DNA of 64,000 nt from Bacteroidota bacterium (GCA_013390605.1 JACAUB010000001.1:4437516-4501515); one strand, 5' to 3'; shown: positions 36,283 to 45,453, counted from the first letter of the stretch. The notes: generated by a model from the letters alone, not told the origin. Made by a program: numbers and translations.

Positions 36283-37458
36283 ATGAATAAAATAAAAAAT
36301 AAATATGGATTTGCGACTAAAGCAATTCATGTAGGTGAAGAGCCAAATTTTAGTGATGGTGCTACGGGTGATGTGGTTGTACCCATTCATCTGTCGACCA
36401 CTTTTGCCCGTAAAAAAGTGACAGAACCTACGGCTGGCTATGATTACACTCGTTCACTTAACCCTACACGCAAAGCATTGGAATCAAAACTGGCTTCTCT
36501 AGAGAATGCCGACTTTGGTTTAGCATTTAGTTCTGGTCTCGCAGCTGAAACGACTTTAGTATTAGCCTTGCTACAACAAGGTGATCACATTGTTGCTTTC
36601 GATGACTTATATGGTGGAACGAAGCGGTTATTTAATCATATTATTATAAATTATGGGATCGAAATATCGTATGTCGATGCAAGTAATACTGATAAAGTAA
36701 GTAAAGCTATTCAGCCGAATACACGATTGGTTTGGATAGAATCACCCTCCAATCCATTGTTAAAACTTTGTGATATAAAAGCAGTAGCTGAGATTGCACA
36801 TAAACATAATCTGATATTGGTAGTAGACAATACTTTCTTATCTCCCTATTTTCAAAACCCACTTGATTTAGGTGCTGATGTAGTTTTACACAGTTCGACA
36901 AAGTATATTGGCGGACACAGCGATGTTCTAGGTGGTTCGATTATGCTTTCAGATGAAACACTCTATGAAAAAATAAAGTATCAACAAAATGCAACAGGTG
37001 CTGTATTAGCACCCTTTGATTCATATCTTACTATGCGTGGTATCAAAACGTTAGAGCTAAGGATGCAAAGACATCATCAAAATGCTTTACTAATAGCTGT
37101 ATTTCTTGAACAACATCCGAAGGTAAATAGAGTAATTTATCCGGGTTTAGAAAGTCATCCGCAACATCACTTGGCTAAGCAGCAAACAACAGGTTCAGGA
37201 GGTATTATTTCGTTTGAAATTGCCGGAACGATCGATGATGCCACAAGATTTCTCGAACGACTCACTCTTTTTGCACTTGCCGAAAGCTTAGGTGGTGTAG
37301 AATCACTGATAGAATTACCGGCATTAATGACGCATGCTTCAGTATCAAAGGACTCTCGTGAAAAGATAGGAATAACTGATACCCTTATTCGTATCTCTAT
37401 TGGTATTGAAGATAGTAAAGACCTGATAAATGATTTAAAGCATGGGTTTAATGATTGA
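36283..37458 (+). CDS. cystathionine gamma-lyase/synthase-type PLP enzyme
   Basis: A 391-residue Cys/Met-metabolism PLP enzyme. The PLP lysine is in HSSTKYIGGHSD (near residue 205), and the SGLAAETT and YDYTRSLNPTRKALE segments are standard. Paired with the upstream beta-synthase, it most likely cleaves cystathionine to cysteine, but gamma-synthase activity cannot be excluded from sequence. It is the last gene of the plus-strand run and ends at a strong bidirectional terminator. Confidence 0.88.
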   Translation: MNKIKNKYGFATKAIHVGEEPNFSDGATGDVVVPIHLSTTFARKKVTEPTAGYDYTRSLNPTRKALESKLASLENADFGLAFSSGLAAETTLVLALLQQGDHIVAFDDLYGGTKRLFNHIIINYGIEISYVDASNTDKVSKAIQPNTRLVWIESPSNPLLKLCDIKAVAEIAHKHNLILVVDNTFLSPYFQNPLDLGADVVLHSSTKYIGGHSDVLGGSIMLSDETLYEKIKYQQNATGAVLAPFDSYLTMRGIKTLELRMQRHHQNALLIAVFLEQHPKVNRVIYPGLESHPQHHLAKQQTTGSGGIISFEIAGTIDDATRFLERLTLFALAESLGGVESLIELPALMTHASVSKDSREKIGITDTLIRISIGIEDSKDLINDLKHGFND

Positions 37459-37484
37459 GTAATCAGGTTGATAGATTATTAGAC

Positions 37485-37528
37485 AAAAAAATCCCGGTGT
37501 GGACATTCTCTATCACCGGGATTTTTTA
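37485..37528. terminator. bidirectional terminator between convergent PLP-enzyme genes
   Basis: AAAATCCCGGTG pairs with CACCGGGATTTT, flanked by an A-run and a T-run, between two convergent transsulfuration genes. Confidence 0.92.
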
Positions 37529-37543
37529 TATCACGATAAAGAG

Positions 37544-38755
37544 TTACAACTTCTCTAACGCTTGCTCCAAATCATGGATAATATCCTCAACATCTTCGAG
37601 TCCAACCGAAAATCTAAATATACCATCACCTGCAAACAATCTCCATGAATCTAATTGTTCAGGAGTTGATAATTTGAATGAGGTTCTAAGCAAATCATCA
37701 GATGGCAAATAGAAAATAAGCGATCGGTGATGACCAAGTGAAACGGCGTAATGAATAATCTGTAAATGTTGAGCAAAGGCCTTTGCTGCCTCTCGACCAT
37801 CTTTGACCTGAAAGGTAAGCATCCCGGAAAAATTATGCATTTGACATTGAGCCAGCTCGTGTTGCGGATGACTAGGTAATCCTGGATAAATTACGCGTGT
37901 TATTTTAGGATGGTTTTCAAGAAAATGAGCTATCACTAAAGCATTTTCAGCATGAGCTTTCATCCGTAACGGAAAAGTGGCAATTCCACGCATAATAAGC
38001 CATGCATTAAAGGGGCTGATTACACCACCTAACCGTATTGCTGTTGTTTTGCGTAATGTAGCAAGTTCTTCCCGTGAGCCAATAATTACCCCTCCTAATG
38101 CATCACCATGTCCTCCAAGATATTTAGTCAGGGAGTGTACAACAAAGTCTGCTCCTAATTCGAGTGGACGAGTAGCCATTGGTGTTGCAAAAGTAGAATC
38201 TACCGCGAGCTTTGCCCCAACGTCATGAGCAATTTTTGCAACTGCATGAATATCTGTTAAACGCAATAGTGGATTACAGGGAGTTTCAATATAAATTAAC
38301 TGGGTATTAGGTAAGATAGCGTTTTCAATAGCATTAAGATTAGAGGTATTAACTTTCGTTATTGAAATACTTAGACCAGGTATTAATTCGTTTGTCATTT
38401 CAGACAATGCAGCGTAAGCCACATCACTGACTATAGCATGGTCTCCTGAATGAAGCGTATGCAATAATAAAGCAGTAATAGCTGCCATTCCGCTTGCAAA
38501 AGCAACTGCCGACTCACCATGTTCCACAGCTGCAAGCTTTTCTTCTAACTGATGAATGGTGGGGTTACCCCAACGGGTATAAATCCATGCAGCATCCTCT
38601 TCGAGCCCTTCGACTGAAAACCCGGCATTAGCATCCGTTACAAAAGTTGTAGACATTACGATGTTGGGAGCCGAAGCTCCACTAATAGGATCAGGTGCTT
38701 CTCCTGCATGGATTACAGTAGTATTTATTCCCAATGGGCAAGTTATTTCAGACAT
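37544..38755 (-). CDS. Cys/Met-metabolism PLP enzyme (cystathionine gamma-synthase/methionine gamma-lyase type)
   Basis: A 403-residue PLP enzyme of the transsulfuration family with Lys in HSLTKYLGGHGDALGG. The N-terminus (GINTTVIHAGEAPDPISGASAPNIVMSTTF) is complete. Family members differ by few residues, so lyase, synthase or methionine gamma-lyase cannot be separated here. It is 5 nt downstream of a second paralogue on the same strand, and convergent with the plus-strand operon that contains a third. Confidence 0.85.
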   Translation of the reverse strand: MSEITCPLGINTTVIHAGEAPDPISGASAPNIVMSTTFVTDANAGFSVEGLEEDAAWIYTRWGNPTIHQLEEKLAAVEHGESAVAFASGMAAITALLLHTLHSGDHAIVSDVAYAALSEMTNELIPGLSISITKVNTSNLNAIENAILPNTQLIYIETPCNPLLRLTDIHAVAKIAHDVGAKLAVDSTFATPMATRPLELGADFVVHSLTKYLGGHGDALGGVIIGSREELATLRKTTAIRLGGVISPFNAWLIMRGIATFPLRMKAHAENALVIAHFLENHPKITRVIYPGLPSHPQHELAQCQMHNFSGMLTFQVKDGREAAKAFAQHLQIIHYAVSLGHHRSLIFYLPSDDLLRTSFKLSTPEQLDSWRLFAGDGIFRFSVGLEDVEDIIHDLEQALEKL

Positions 38756-38760
38756 ATCAA

Positions 38761-39939
38761 TTAGATTTTTTCCAATGCTTTTGAAAATTCAGCAATAATA
38801 TCATCAACATTTTCGAGTCCGGTTGAAATACGAATGAGTCCTTTCGAGATATTAGCTTTTCTGAGTTCTTCTTCGTTTAAAGAACGATGTGAAGTTTTTG
38901 CAGGATAAGAAACTGATGTTGAGACACCTGCCAAACTAGGCACAAATTTAATCGACTCAAGATTTCTGATTAAATCGTAGGCTGCTTTTTCGCCACCAAT
39001 AAGGTCGATACTGAGCATACCTCCGAATAAGTTATTGTTGAACATTCGTTTAGCCACATCGGATGTTGGTGATGAGGGTAGTCCCGGATAATACACATTA
39101 CTAATCTTTTGATTACTTTCCAGATACTGAGCCAGTTTAAGAGCGTTATTGGAATGTTGAATAATCCTCAACTCAAGGGTTCGCAGACTTCGTACAACAA
39201 GCCAGGCATCAAAAGGACTCATTGTAGGACCATACAATAATCCGGTTGGATAGATTTGTTTTATAGTTTCTTTATTGGCTACTATAATTCCTGCCGTAAC
39301 GTCGCTATGCCCGCATAAATATTTTGTTGCACTATATGCCACAATATCCGCTCCGAGGAGCAATGGTTGACAGATTACAGGCGTTGCAAACGTATTGTCA
39401 ACAATTAGTTTAGCCCCATGTTGATGTGATATCTCAGCAATCTTAGCCAAATTAACAACTTCCATCAATGGATTTGAGATGGTTTCAAGGTAAACTACTT
39501 TGGTATTTGGTTTGAAATATGGATTGATATCTTCGTTGATTGGATCTACAAATGAAACTTCGATGTTAAATCGTGCCAATTCAGTCTTTATGAACTGAAA
39601 ACTTCCGCCATAGAGAACATTTGCAGCGATAATATGATCACCCGTTTTTACTTGCGAAATTATACTTAATGTAATAGCTGCCATCCCGGAAGAATAAACG
39701 AGCGCATCTTCACCTTCTTCAATATTGAACATGATTTCGGCTAATGCGTCATGCACTGGATTTCCATTACGTGTATAAATATATCCTTTGGCTTCACCAT
39801 CATATACCCGATCGAGAGTTTCAACATCATCAAAAACAAAAACTGAACTCATTGATATCGGTAATGATTTAGTATTTGAAACCGATTCTGGATTCTTTTC
39901 GCCCAGATGAATGAGCCTTGATGCAAAACTTTTATTCAT
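38761..39939 (-). CDS. Cys/Met-metabolism PLP enzyme, second minus-strand paralogue
   Basis: A 392-residue PLP enzyme with the PLP lysine in YSATKYLCGHSDVTAG and the family block YIYTRNGNPVHDALAE. The residue after the KYL motif is Cys instead of the usual Gly, a small departure. Together with the 37544 gene it makes a two-enzyme unit, such as O-acyl-homoserine sulfhydrylation or cystathionine synthesis plus cleavage. Exact activity is not resolvable. It lies 39 nt downstream of the 4Fe-4S gene. Confidence 0.84.
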   Translation of the reverse strand: MNKSFASRLIHLGEKNPESVSNTKSLPISMSSVFVFDDVETLDRVYDGEAKGYIYTRNGNPVHDALAEIMFNIEEGEDALVYSSGMAAITLSIISQVKTGDHIIAANVLYGGSFQFIKTELARFNIEVSFVDPINEDINPYFKPNTKVVYLETISNPLMEVVNLAKIAEISHQHGAKLIVDNTFATPVICQPLLLGADIVAYSATKYLCGHSDVTAGIIVANKETIKQIYPTGLLYGPTMSPFDAWLVVRSLRTLELRIIQHSNNALKLAQYLESNQKISNVYYPGLPSSPTSDVAKRMFNNNLFGGMLSIDLIGGEKAAYDLIRNLESIKFVPSLAGVSTSVSYPAKTSHRSLNEEELRKANISKGLIRISTGLENVDDIIAEFSKALEKI

Positions 39940-39978
39940 AATGCTATTCTTAAGTTTATTCCTGAAATTTTCATTTAT

Positions 39979-40803
39979 TTACTTTGAACCAAAACTTCGA
40001 CAGTGCTGCCATCCTGAATATTCTTCATCCTCAGAATTTTGCGACAACATCTCTTTTTCATTGAGATATTTCTTTGTATTTGCCCCAGAAAGTTTTCGGT
40101 CGGCACCTATCGGGCAGACTTTTATACAAACCCCGCATGGATATCGATAATCATCTTTTAGTTGTTTATGATATTCAGCACATTTTTGCTTGTCCATATC
40201 AGCAATTAAATATTCGGTAGTCGTAAATGCCGAAGTGGGGCAACACTTTTTACAAATCTCACATTTTATACATAAATCCTTTTCTATCATCTTATCTGGA
40301 GCAATGTCGACATCAGTTAGTATAGAAACCAATCTGACCCTAGGACCAAACTCTTTCGTAAGCAAGGTGTGATTATACCCTATAGTACCAAGTCCTGCAT
40401 ATTTTGCTGCAATTACATGTGAAAATGCAGCTTCTGGTTTTTTTACCAATATGGAGATGTCTCCATAAGCATCACGAGGAAAAAATACAGACTGATGACC
40501 TTTGGCATTTAAAACCACCGCCAGTTTATAGGCTATTTCGTCGAGTAACCGATTGGTAGTATTATACAACTCAGAATAGACAATAGACGGTGTTGTTTCG
40601 AGCATGGGGATAAAAATAGGAATACCCAGTACAATGACACTTTTGGTAAATGGGAATATATTTTGCGGAAAATATTCCGGTTTCGTATCCTTATATTCTT
40701 TCCATCGAGATGTTGGAGCAAAACCAATAATCTCGGCACCCAGTTGCTTTGCTTTACGGATGATATCTCGTTTTAAGTTTTTGTTCTCAACTATCTCTCC
40801 CAT
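39979..40803 (-). CDS. 4Fe-4S double-cluster protein (QueG/COG1600-like)
   Basis: A 274-residue protein with an N-terminal region resembling epoxyqueuosine reductase (AKQLGAEIIGFAPTSRW, AAKYAGLGTIGYNHTLLTKEFGPRVRL) and two 4Fe-4S motifs: CIKCEICKKCCP and, later, CGVCIKVCP. It lacks the C-terminal HEAT-like region of true QueG and is shorter. Family relatives include cobalamin-dependent reductases and unknown ferredoxin-like proteins. It is the first gene of a minus-strand unit with two transsulfuration enzymes, so a reductive step in sulfur metabolism is a possible role, inferred only. Confidence 0.7.
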   Translation of the reverse strand: MGEIVENKNLKRDIIRKAKQLGAEIIGFAPTSRWKEYKDTKPEYFPQNIFPFTKSVIVLGIPIFIPMLETTPSIVYSELYNTTNRLLDEIAYKLAVVLNAKGHQSVFFPRDAYGDISILVKKPEAAFSHVIAAKYAGLGTIGYNHTLLTKEFGPRVRLVSILTDVDIAPDKMIEKDLCIKCEICKKCCPTSAFTTTEYLIADMDKQKCAEYHKQLKDDYRYPCGVCIKVCPIGADRKLSGANTKKYLNEKEMLSQNSEDEEYSGWQHCRSFGSK

Positions 40804-40862
40804 CAGTAAACTTGTTTACAAATCGAAATATCATTTATTTTTCAATTTCATTTAACATATTA

Positions 40863-40895
40863 CAAAGATAATGTCTTTTCAATTTTCAAACGCAA
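40863..40895 (-). promoter_or_regulatory. putative promoter of the Fe-S/transsulfuration unit
   Basis: On the minus strand TTG (40895-40893), a 22-nt spacer and TATCTTTG (40870-40863), 59 nt upstream of the 4Fe-4S gene. No riboswitch is visible in this 5' region. Confidence 0.4.
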
Positions 40896-40973
40896 CATGT
40901 TCAGGTTATATCAAATACGAGAAATATGTTAATTTTATCCCCCTCTAATTGTAAGTATTATTCTGTAAGAAAC

Positions 40974-41003
40974 AAAAAAAGCTACCCAGAGAGCAGCTTT
41001 TTT
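40974..41003 (-). terminator. terminator of the NYN-domain gene
   Basis: AAAAAAGCT pairs with AGCTTTTTT around an 11-nt loop, 19 nt beyond the stop of the NYN gene. Confidence 0.75.
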
Positions 41004-41021
41004 AAAGATAATGTTTTTGAT

Positions 41022-41738
41022 TTAGTACCTATTTCCAGTGGGACTAACGCCAGGCTCATACGGAGGCTGGTTAGGCTTTGGACAGGTTGAGCGTAAACCG
41101 TCGATATGTTCGAACAGGTGATCGTCAATGGGGTTCCACATCGGATCAAGAACGAAGTCAATTCCTTCACGTCGAGCCAATTTAGAGGCTGAAACAAAGT
41201 CGGCATCACCTGAAATAAGAACTACCTGTTGTACTTGCTTTTTAAAGGCTAGTGCAGCAACATCAAGACCAATCTTGATATCAAGTCCTTTTTGGTGAAG
41301 TTCATAAAAGACATCATTCTCGGTAACGTCGTTAATAGACATTCTGCCGTTAAGCAGCTCTTTTGTAACGGCGGGCTTAATAAGCCAGCTACCTGTATCG
41401 CGAAGTGATCCCATACGAAGAGCAACTTTGCGTTTTTTCTTCAACTCTTCGAACAGTTCCAAACGGAATTTCGCTTGCTCGGTTGCTTCAAAATTAATTA
41501 CCTGACCAGTTATTGGATGGTGTACTCTTTTGGAGATCGGATAACAGTCGTAATAAAAAATTCTAAATAGGAAGTTGTCGTTGCCAACGTGTTTAAGGGC
41601 AACCGTGTAAAGGTTTTTGGCCACCTCTGTAGCTGTGTGGTCTTTCGAGTTCGGAAATACTTTATAATATCTCTTCAGGAAAAAGCCACCATCTATAAGG
41701 ACAGCAACTGAAATCGGCAGACTCATGGTACTTAACAT
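41022..41738 (-). CDS. NYN-domain (LabA/DUF88) protein
   Basis: A 238-residue cytoplasmic protein of the NYN/PIN-like nuclease superfamily. Acidic active-site positions are visible: Asp in VLIDGGFFLKR near the start, Asp in KIGLDVAALAF and the SGDADFV motif with Asp pair. DUF88 members are predicted metal-dependent RNases; no substrate is known here. A start four residues later (MSLPISV, 41726) is equally possible. It is a single gene with its own terminator. Confidence 0.85.
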   Translation of the reverse strand: MLSTMSLPISVAVLIDGGFFLKRYYKVFPNSKDHTATEVAKNLYTVALKHVGNDNFLFRIFYYDCYPISKRVHHPITGQVINFEATEQAKFRLELFEELKKKRKVALRMGSLRDTGSWLIKPAVTKELLNGRMSINDVTENDVFYELHQKGLDIKIGLDVAALAFKKQVQQVVLISGDADFVSASKLARREGIDFVLDPMWNPIDDHLFEHIDGLRSTCPKPNQPPYEPGVSPTGNRY

Positions 41739-41762
41739 TTTTGGTGTGTAGTTAAAACAATT

Positions 41763-41826
41763 GCTCTTGGGTCGGCATCCTCGCTATAATTTCGAAAAAA
41801 CGAATAAGAATGCGGAAACCAAGAGC
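41763..41826 (-). terminator. terminator of the lysC-lysA unit
   Basis: GCTCTTGG (41763-41770) pairs with CCAAGAGC (41819-41826), with an inner GCAT/ATGC stem. On the minus strand it is followed by an A/T-rich tract. It lies 128 nt beyond the lysA stop. Confidence 0.5.
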
Positions 41827-41953
41827 GCTTTGTTTTTTAATTGAACAAAAATAAATGATCAGACATATAAATGCAAGTGATTTGAAGAATTTTTTTATGG
41901 TCACTAACAATCTGATTTTATGACATTTGAATCAATTCATGTACAAGTTTTTG

Positions 41954-43159
41954 TTAGTTGGTATGTTCCTGACCTGCGCAAATGGGGATGTTTCTATCAC
42001 CCATGGTATCAGAATAGTACGATTTTACCTTTGTACGTAAATTATATTGAGATGACATTACTTCTCCATATGCTCCGGCAGAATGAATAGCGACCAGGTC
42101 GCCCCTATTCGATAATGGCAAGTTTATGTCAGTTCCAAAGCAATCTGATGATTCACAGATCGGTCCTACAACATCGTATGCTTGCTCAGATAGAGCGTTT
42201 ATTCGAGTAATGTTCTGTATCTGATGCTCGGCTTGATATAAAGCAGGCCGGATCAACTCAGTCATACCGGCATCGAGAATGAGAAAGTGCTTATGAGAAC
42301 TCTTCTTGGTATAAAGAACTTTCGTGATTAAAGCACCACAATTGGCGACCAATGATCTGCCTAATTCAAAGTGTACTTGTTGGTTGGATTGTAATTTCAG
42401 ATATTGATTGAATATTGCAAAATAGGCCCCAAAAGGAGGAACAGGCTCTGTATAAGGATCTTTATAATCAACGCCAAGTCCACCTCCTACATTTACAAAT
42501 GTTGGAAAAAGTTCGGTATTAGTGAAATATTTTTCCTGTAGGTAATTAACGGCCAAACATAATTCTTTGAATACTTCAAGATCGGTAATCTGTGATCCAA
42601 TATGAAAATGAATTCCAATAAAAGTAAGTGCCGGTAATGCTTGTACAGCTGTGATCATCTCAGGAAGATCTTCTTCCAGTATTCCAAACTTGCTGATATT
42701 GATACCAGTAGTAATATAATGATGGGTATGTGCATCTACATTGGGGTTTATCCGAAAAGCAATGTTGGCTTTCTTACCCATCGAGATAGCTATATCATTG
42801 ATAACATGTAACTCTTGTAAAGATTCGCAATTAAAACAGAATACATTATTTTCGAGGGCCGCTTTAATTTCATCGTCACTTTTACCTACACCGGCTAAAA
42901 CTATAGAGGAACTTTTAAATCCGGCAGCAGCAGCAGTGATAACTTCATTACCGCTAACACAATCTGCTCCAAAACCATATTTTAATATCTCGGATAAAAT
43001 TCTATCATTTGCATTGGCCTTTAGTGCATAATGTACAATGTAACCGTAACGGTCAGCCTCAGCTTTAACCGTTGAAAGTGTTTCGCGCAGTAAATCAATA
43101 TCGTAAAAGTAGAAAGGTGTTTTCTTTCTTTTAAGATTTTTGAAGTCTAATCCATTCAT
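41954..43159 (-). CDS. lysA: diaminopimelate decarboxylase
   Basis: A PLP-dependent enzyme that decarboxylates meso-diaminopimelate to lysine. Lys47 in HYALKANAND is the PLP lysine. The segment NVGGGLGVDY and the GPICESSDCFGTD block (substrate-contacting Cys) are present. The 401-residue length is normal. It lies 5 nt downstream of aspartate kinase, forming a lysine-pathway pair. Confidence 0.97.
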   Translation of the reverse strand: MNGLDFKNLKRKKTPFYFYDIDLLRETLSTVKAEADRYGYIVHYALKANANDRILSEILKYGFGADCVSGNEVITAAAAGFKSSSIVLAGVGKSDDEIKAALENNVFCFNCESLQELHVINDIAISMGKKANIAFRINPNVDAHTHHYITTGINISKFGILEEDLPEMITAVQALPALTFIGIHFHIGSQITDLEVFKELCLAVNYLQEKYFTNTELFPTFVNVGGGLGVDYKDPYTEPVPPFGAYFAIFNQYLKLQSNQQVHFELGRSLVANCGALITKVLYTKKSSHKHFLILDAGMTELIRPALYQAEHQIQNITRINALSEQAYDVVGPICESSDCFGTDINLPLSNRGDLVAIHSAGAYGEVMSSQYNLRTKVKSYYSDTMGDRNIPICAGQEHTN

Positions 43160-43164
43160 TTTAT

Positions 43165-44475
43165 TTAGAATATATGTGCATTTAAAGATCGTAAAACAGT
43201 ATTCTTTTCGCTGGTCGGCACCAACAATGAGATATTATTATGACTTCCACCAAAAGACACCATTCTAACAGGATGCCCGGCCAAAGCAGAGGTAACCTGC
43301 TGTAAAACTTCAGAAGAGCCACCAGCACCGTTCCCTACAACAGCCACAATACTCATATTATCTTCAACCGTTGCAGTACCCAATAAGTTCAATTCATCGA
43401 TTATTTCTTTGAGATGTTGGGTATTATCAATTGTTACAGTAACGGCCACCTCAGATGTTGTGATCATATCAATAGATGTTCTATACTTTTCAAATACCTC
43501 GAATACTCTTCTAAGAAAACCAAAAGCCAATAGCATTCGGCCTGAAATAATATTGATAGCAATAATTCCATCGCGTGCGGCTATAGCCTTCACTTTTTCA
43601 GGTTCAGATGTAGCCGAAATAAGGGTGCCAAATGCATCAGGATCAAAAGTATTCTTCAGTCGAACCGGGATGCCAGATTCACGTGCTGGTAACACGCTTG
43701 CAGGATGTAATATTTTTGCCCCAAAATAGGCAAGCTCGGCAGCTTCATCGAACGTAAGATAGTGGACAGGAAAAGTGTTATCAATAATGCGTGGATCATT
43801 GTTGTGCATACCATCAATGTCAGTCCAGATCTGGACTTCCTCGGCCTTGATTGCTTGTCCGACCAATGTAGCAGAATAGTCACTACCTCCTCGCTTCAGG
43901 TTATCAATCTTGTTTTCCGTATTTCGACAGATATATCCTTGTGTGATGATAAGGTGTGTTTCGGAGGCATCCTGAAGAAGTGGCTGAACAAGTGTTTTGA
44001 TCAAAGGCAAATCGGGTTCACCATCGACATCAATACGCATATAATCAAGTGCAGAAATGAGTTTGGTATTAGCACCCGATTCTAAAAGGAACAGATGAAA
44101 AAGGTTAGTCGACATGATTTCACCTTGTGCTAAAATTACTTTTTCATTTTCAGCATTAAAAGACGGACCTTCTTGCGCTGATAAAAGAAGTATTACTTCG
44201 CTAATAAAATGCGTTGCTTTCTGTTTAAAGGTCTCGGATGAATAGAGGTTATCAATAATTCCGGAATATTCGGTTCGAAGAAGATCAAGAATCTCCATGG
44301 CCTCTTCGTGTTTTTGGTCATAAAAAAAGCTGGTCAGTCTGACCAGCTTATTGGTTGTACCTCCAACAGCTGATAAGACGATAATCTTTTGCTTTTCATC
44401 GCCAATAATTCGCGCAACCTGCTTCATTCGTTCAGCATTGCCAACTGATGTACCGCCGAATTTATATACAATCAT
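43165..44475 (-). CDS. lysC: aspartate kinase
   Basis: Phosphorylates aspartate in the first step to lysine, threonine and methionine. The N-terminus MIVYKFGGTSVGN is the kinase phosphate loop, and RGGSDYSATLVGQ is the aspartate-binding element. C-terminal ACT domains (about residues 300-436) provide feedback control. The 436-residue monofunctional form has no homoserine-dehydrogenase domain. The open frame extends to 44514, but the family start is at 44475. A terminator-like hairpin lies inside the coding sequence at 44322-44349. It is upstream of lysA with 5 nt spacing and diverges from an ACT-domain gene. Confidence 0.96.
   Translation of the reverse strand: MIVYKFGGTSVGNAERMKQVARIIGDEKQKIIVLSAVGGTTNKLVRLTSFFYDQKHEEAMEILDLLRTEYSGIIDNLYSSETFKQKATHFISEVILLLSAQEGPSFNAENEKVILAQGEIMSTNLFHLFLLESGANTKLISALDYMRIDVDGEPDLPLIKTLVQPLLQDASETHLIITQGYICRNTENKIDNLKRGGSDYSATLVGQAIKAEEVQIWTDIDGMHNNDPRIIDNTFPVHYLTFDEAAELAYFGAKILHPASVLPARESGIPVRLKNTFDPDAFGTLISATSEPEKVKAIAARDGIIAINIISGRMLLAFGFLRRVFEVFEKYRTSIDMITTSEVAVTVTIDNTQHLKEIIDELNLLGTATVEDNMSIVAVVGNGAGGSSEVLQQVTSALAGHPVRMVSFGGSHNNISLLVPTSEKNTVLRSLNAHIF
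44322..44349 (-). promoter_or_regulatory. terminator-like hairpin inside the lysC coding region
   Basis: On the minus strand AAGCTGGTC pairs with GACCAGCTT around a 5-nt loop and is followed by a seven-T run (44328-44322). It lies about 127-150 nt into the lysC frame (coding for KLVRLTSFF), a complete intrinsic-terminator signature within a gene. Confidence 0.5.
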
Positions 44476-44568
44476 TTCGATCTGTTTTTTGATGATAAAG
44501 ATAGAAATACTCAAGCATCTCCATCCAATTTTGGGTTAGTTTTGTTTAAATCCTTATAAAAAGGAATG

Positions 44569-44576
44569 CAAAATTA
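44569..44576 (-). promoter_or_regulatory. putative -7 box for lysC
   Basis: TAATTTTG on the minus strand, 93 nt upstream of the lysC ATG. A TTTG lies only 15 nt further upstream, closer than usual. Confidence 0.3.
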
Positions 44577-44630
44577 ATATTGCTTGACTTACAAACGAAT
44601 TTTTTTGTAATTTTACACTATTCTTAACAC

Positions 44631-44650
44631 CATGTTAATAATTTAACATG
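44631..44650 (+). promoter_or_regulatory. hairpin enclosing the start codon of the ACT-domain gene
   Basis: CATGTTAA (44631-44638) pairs with TTAACATG (44643-44650), loop 4 nt. The ATG start codon 44648-44650 lies in the right arm, so the structure could limit translation initiation. Confidence 0.45.
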
Positions 44651-45310
44651 CTTACAATCGGCAAAATAGTAGAAGAGGAACTCAAAAAGTATCCCTTTTT
44701 GGAAGAAGCCCTCGCAGAAGAACTGGTTAACTTATCGGCATTTGCCCGCAAGTTAAAACCAGTGGTTGAAAAAAAGCTCAACCGCCCAGTAAATGAAGGT
44801 GCTATTATCATGGCAGTAAAGCGCATGCCCTTGCCTTTGCATCTGCCGGTTAATCACACCCTCCGAAAGTTTCTTTCAAACATGGGCGAGATGACTGTGC
44901 GATCGGATATAACCGATTTCACTTTTGGCAATTCAGCTTCACTAACCTCTTGTCAGGTTAAATTACTGGAGATTATTAGCGAACACAAAGATGCTGTATT
45001 CAGCTTCTCGAAGGGAGTTAACGAAACAACAGTTATTATCAGTTCGAAAATGGATATCAATGTTGAAGAGGTTTTCGCTAAAGAGAGATTAATCTCAAAA
45101 CAAACGAATCTTTCAACCATTACCCTAAAACTCCACATGCAAAACACACGTGTAATTGGGTTATATTATCATATTTTCAAACAGTTAGCCTGGGAAGGGA
45201 TCAACATTGTTGAGGTTATATCGACAACGAACGAATTTACCATTGTGGTAGCCGAAGCGTTTATTGATAAGGCCTTTTCAATTCTGAAACGACTGAAGGC
45301 TCCAGGCTGA
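44648..45310 (+). CDS. ACT-domain protein (stand-alone aspartokinase-regulatory-like)
   Basis: A 220-residue protein with an N-terminal helical part (residues about 1-80: KIVEEELKKYPFLEEALAEELVNLSAFARKLKPVVEKKL) and C-terminal ACT-like repeats (TLKLHMQNTRVIGLYYHIFKQLAWEGINIVEVISTTNEFTIVV near 155-210). It has no kinase domain. It diverges from lysC, whose own ACT domains sense lysine, so a role as an amino-acid sensor of the lysine/threonine branch is plausible but not shown. Its ATG lies inside a hairpin. Confidence 0.7.
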   Translation: MLTIGKIVEEELKKYPFLEEALAEELVNLSAFARKLKPVVEKKLNRPVNEGAIIMAVKRMPLPLHLPVNHTLRKFLSNMGEMTVRSDITDFTFGNSASLTSCQVKLLEIISEHKDAVFSFSKGVNETTVIISSKMDINVEEVFAKERLISKQTNLSTITLKLHMQNTRVIGLYYHIFKQLAWEGINIVEVISTTNEFTIVVAEAFIDKAFSILKRLKAPG

Positions 45311-45415
45311 GATCAACCATAAATATATACAAATAATAAGGATAGCTCGTTATATTAAACGGGGAGGTTGTGTATTGTTGCTCGCTCAAAAGAATTAATG
45401 CCTTAAAAAATACAA

Positions 45416-45453
45416 TAAGCTATTCTGATACTACGGTAACCGATAATAGCTTA
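45416..45453. terminator. hairpin overlapping the sulfotransferase stop
   Basis: TAAGCTATT pairs with AATAGCTTA. It overlaps the stop codon of the minus-strand sulfotransferase gene and lies about 105 nt past the ACT gene. It could end either; no T-run is seen. Confidence 0.3.
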
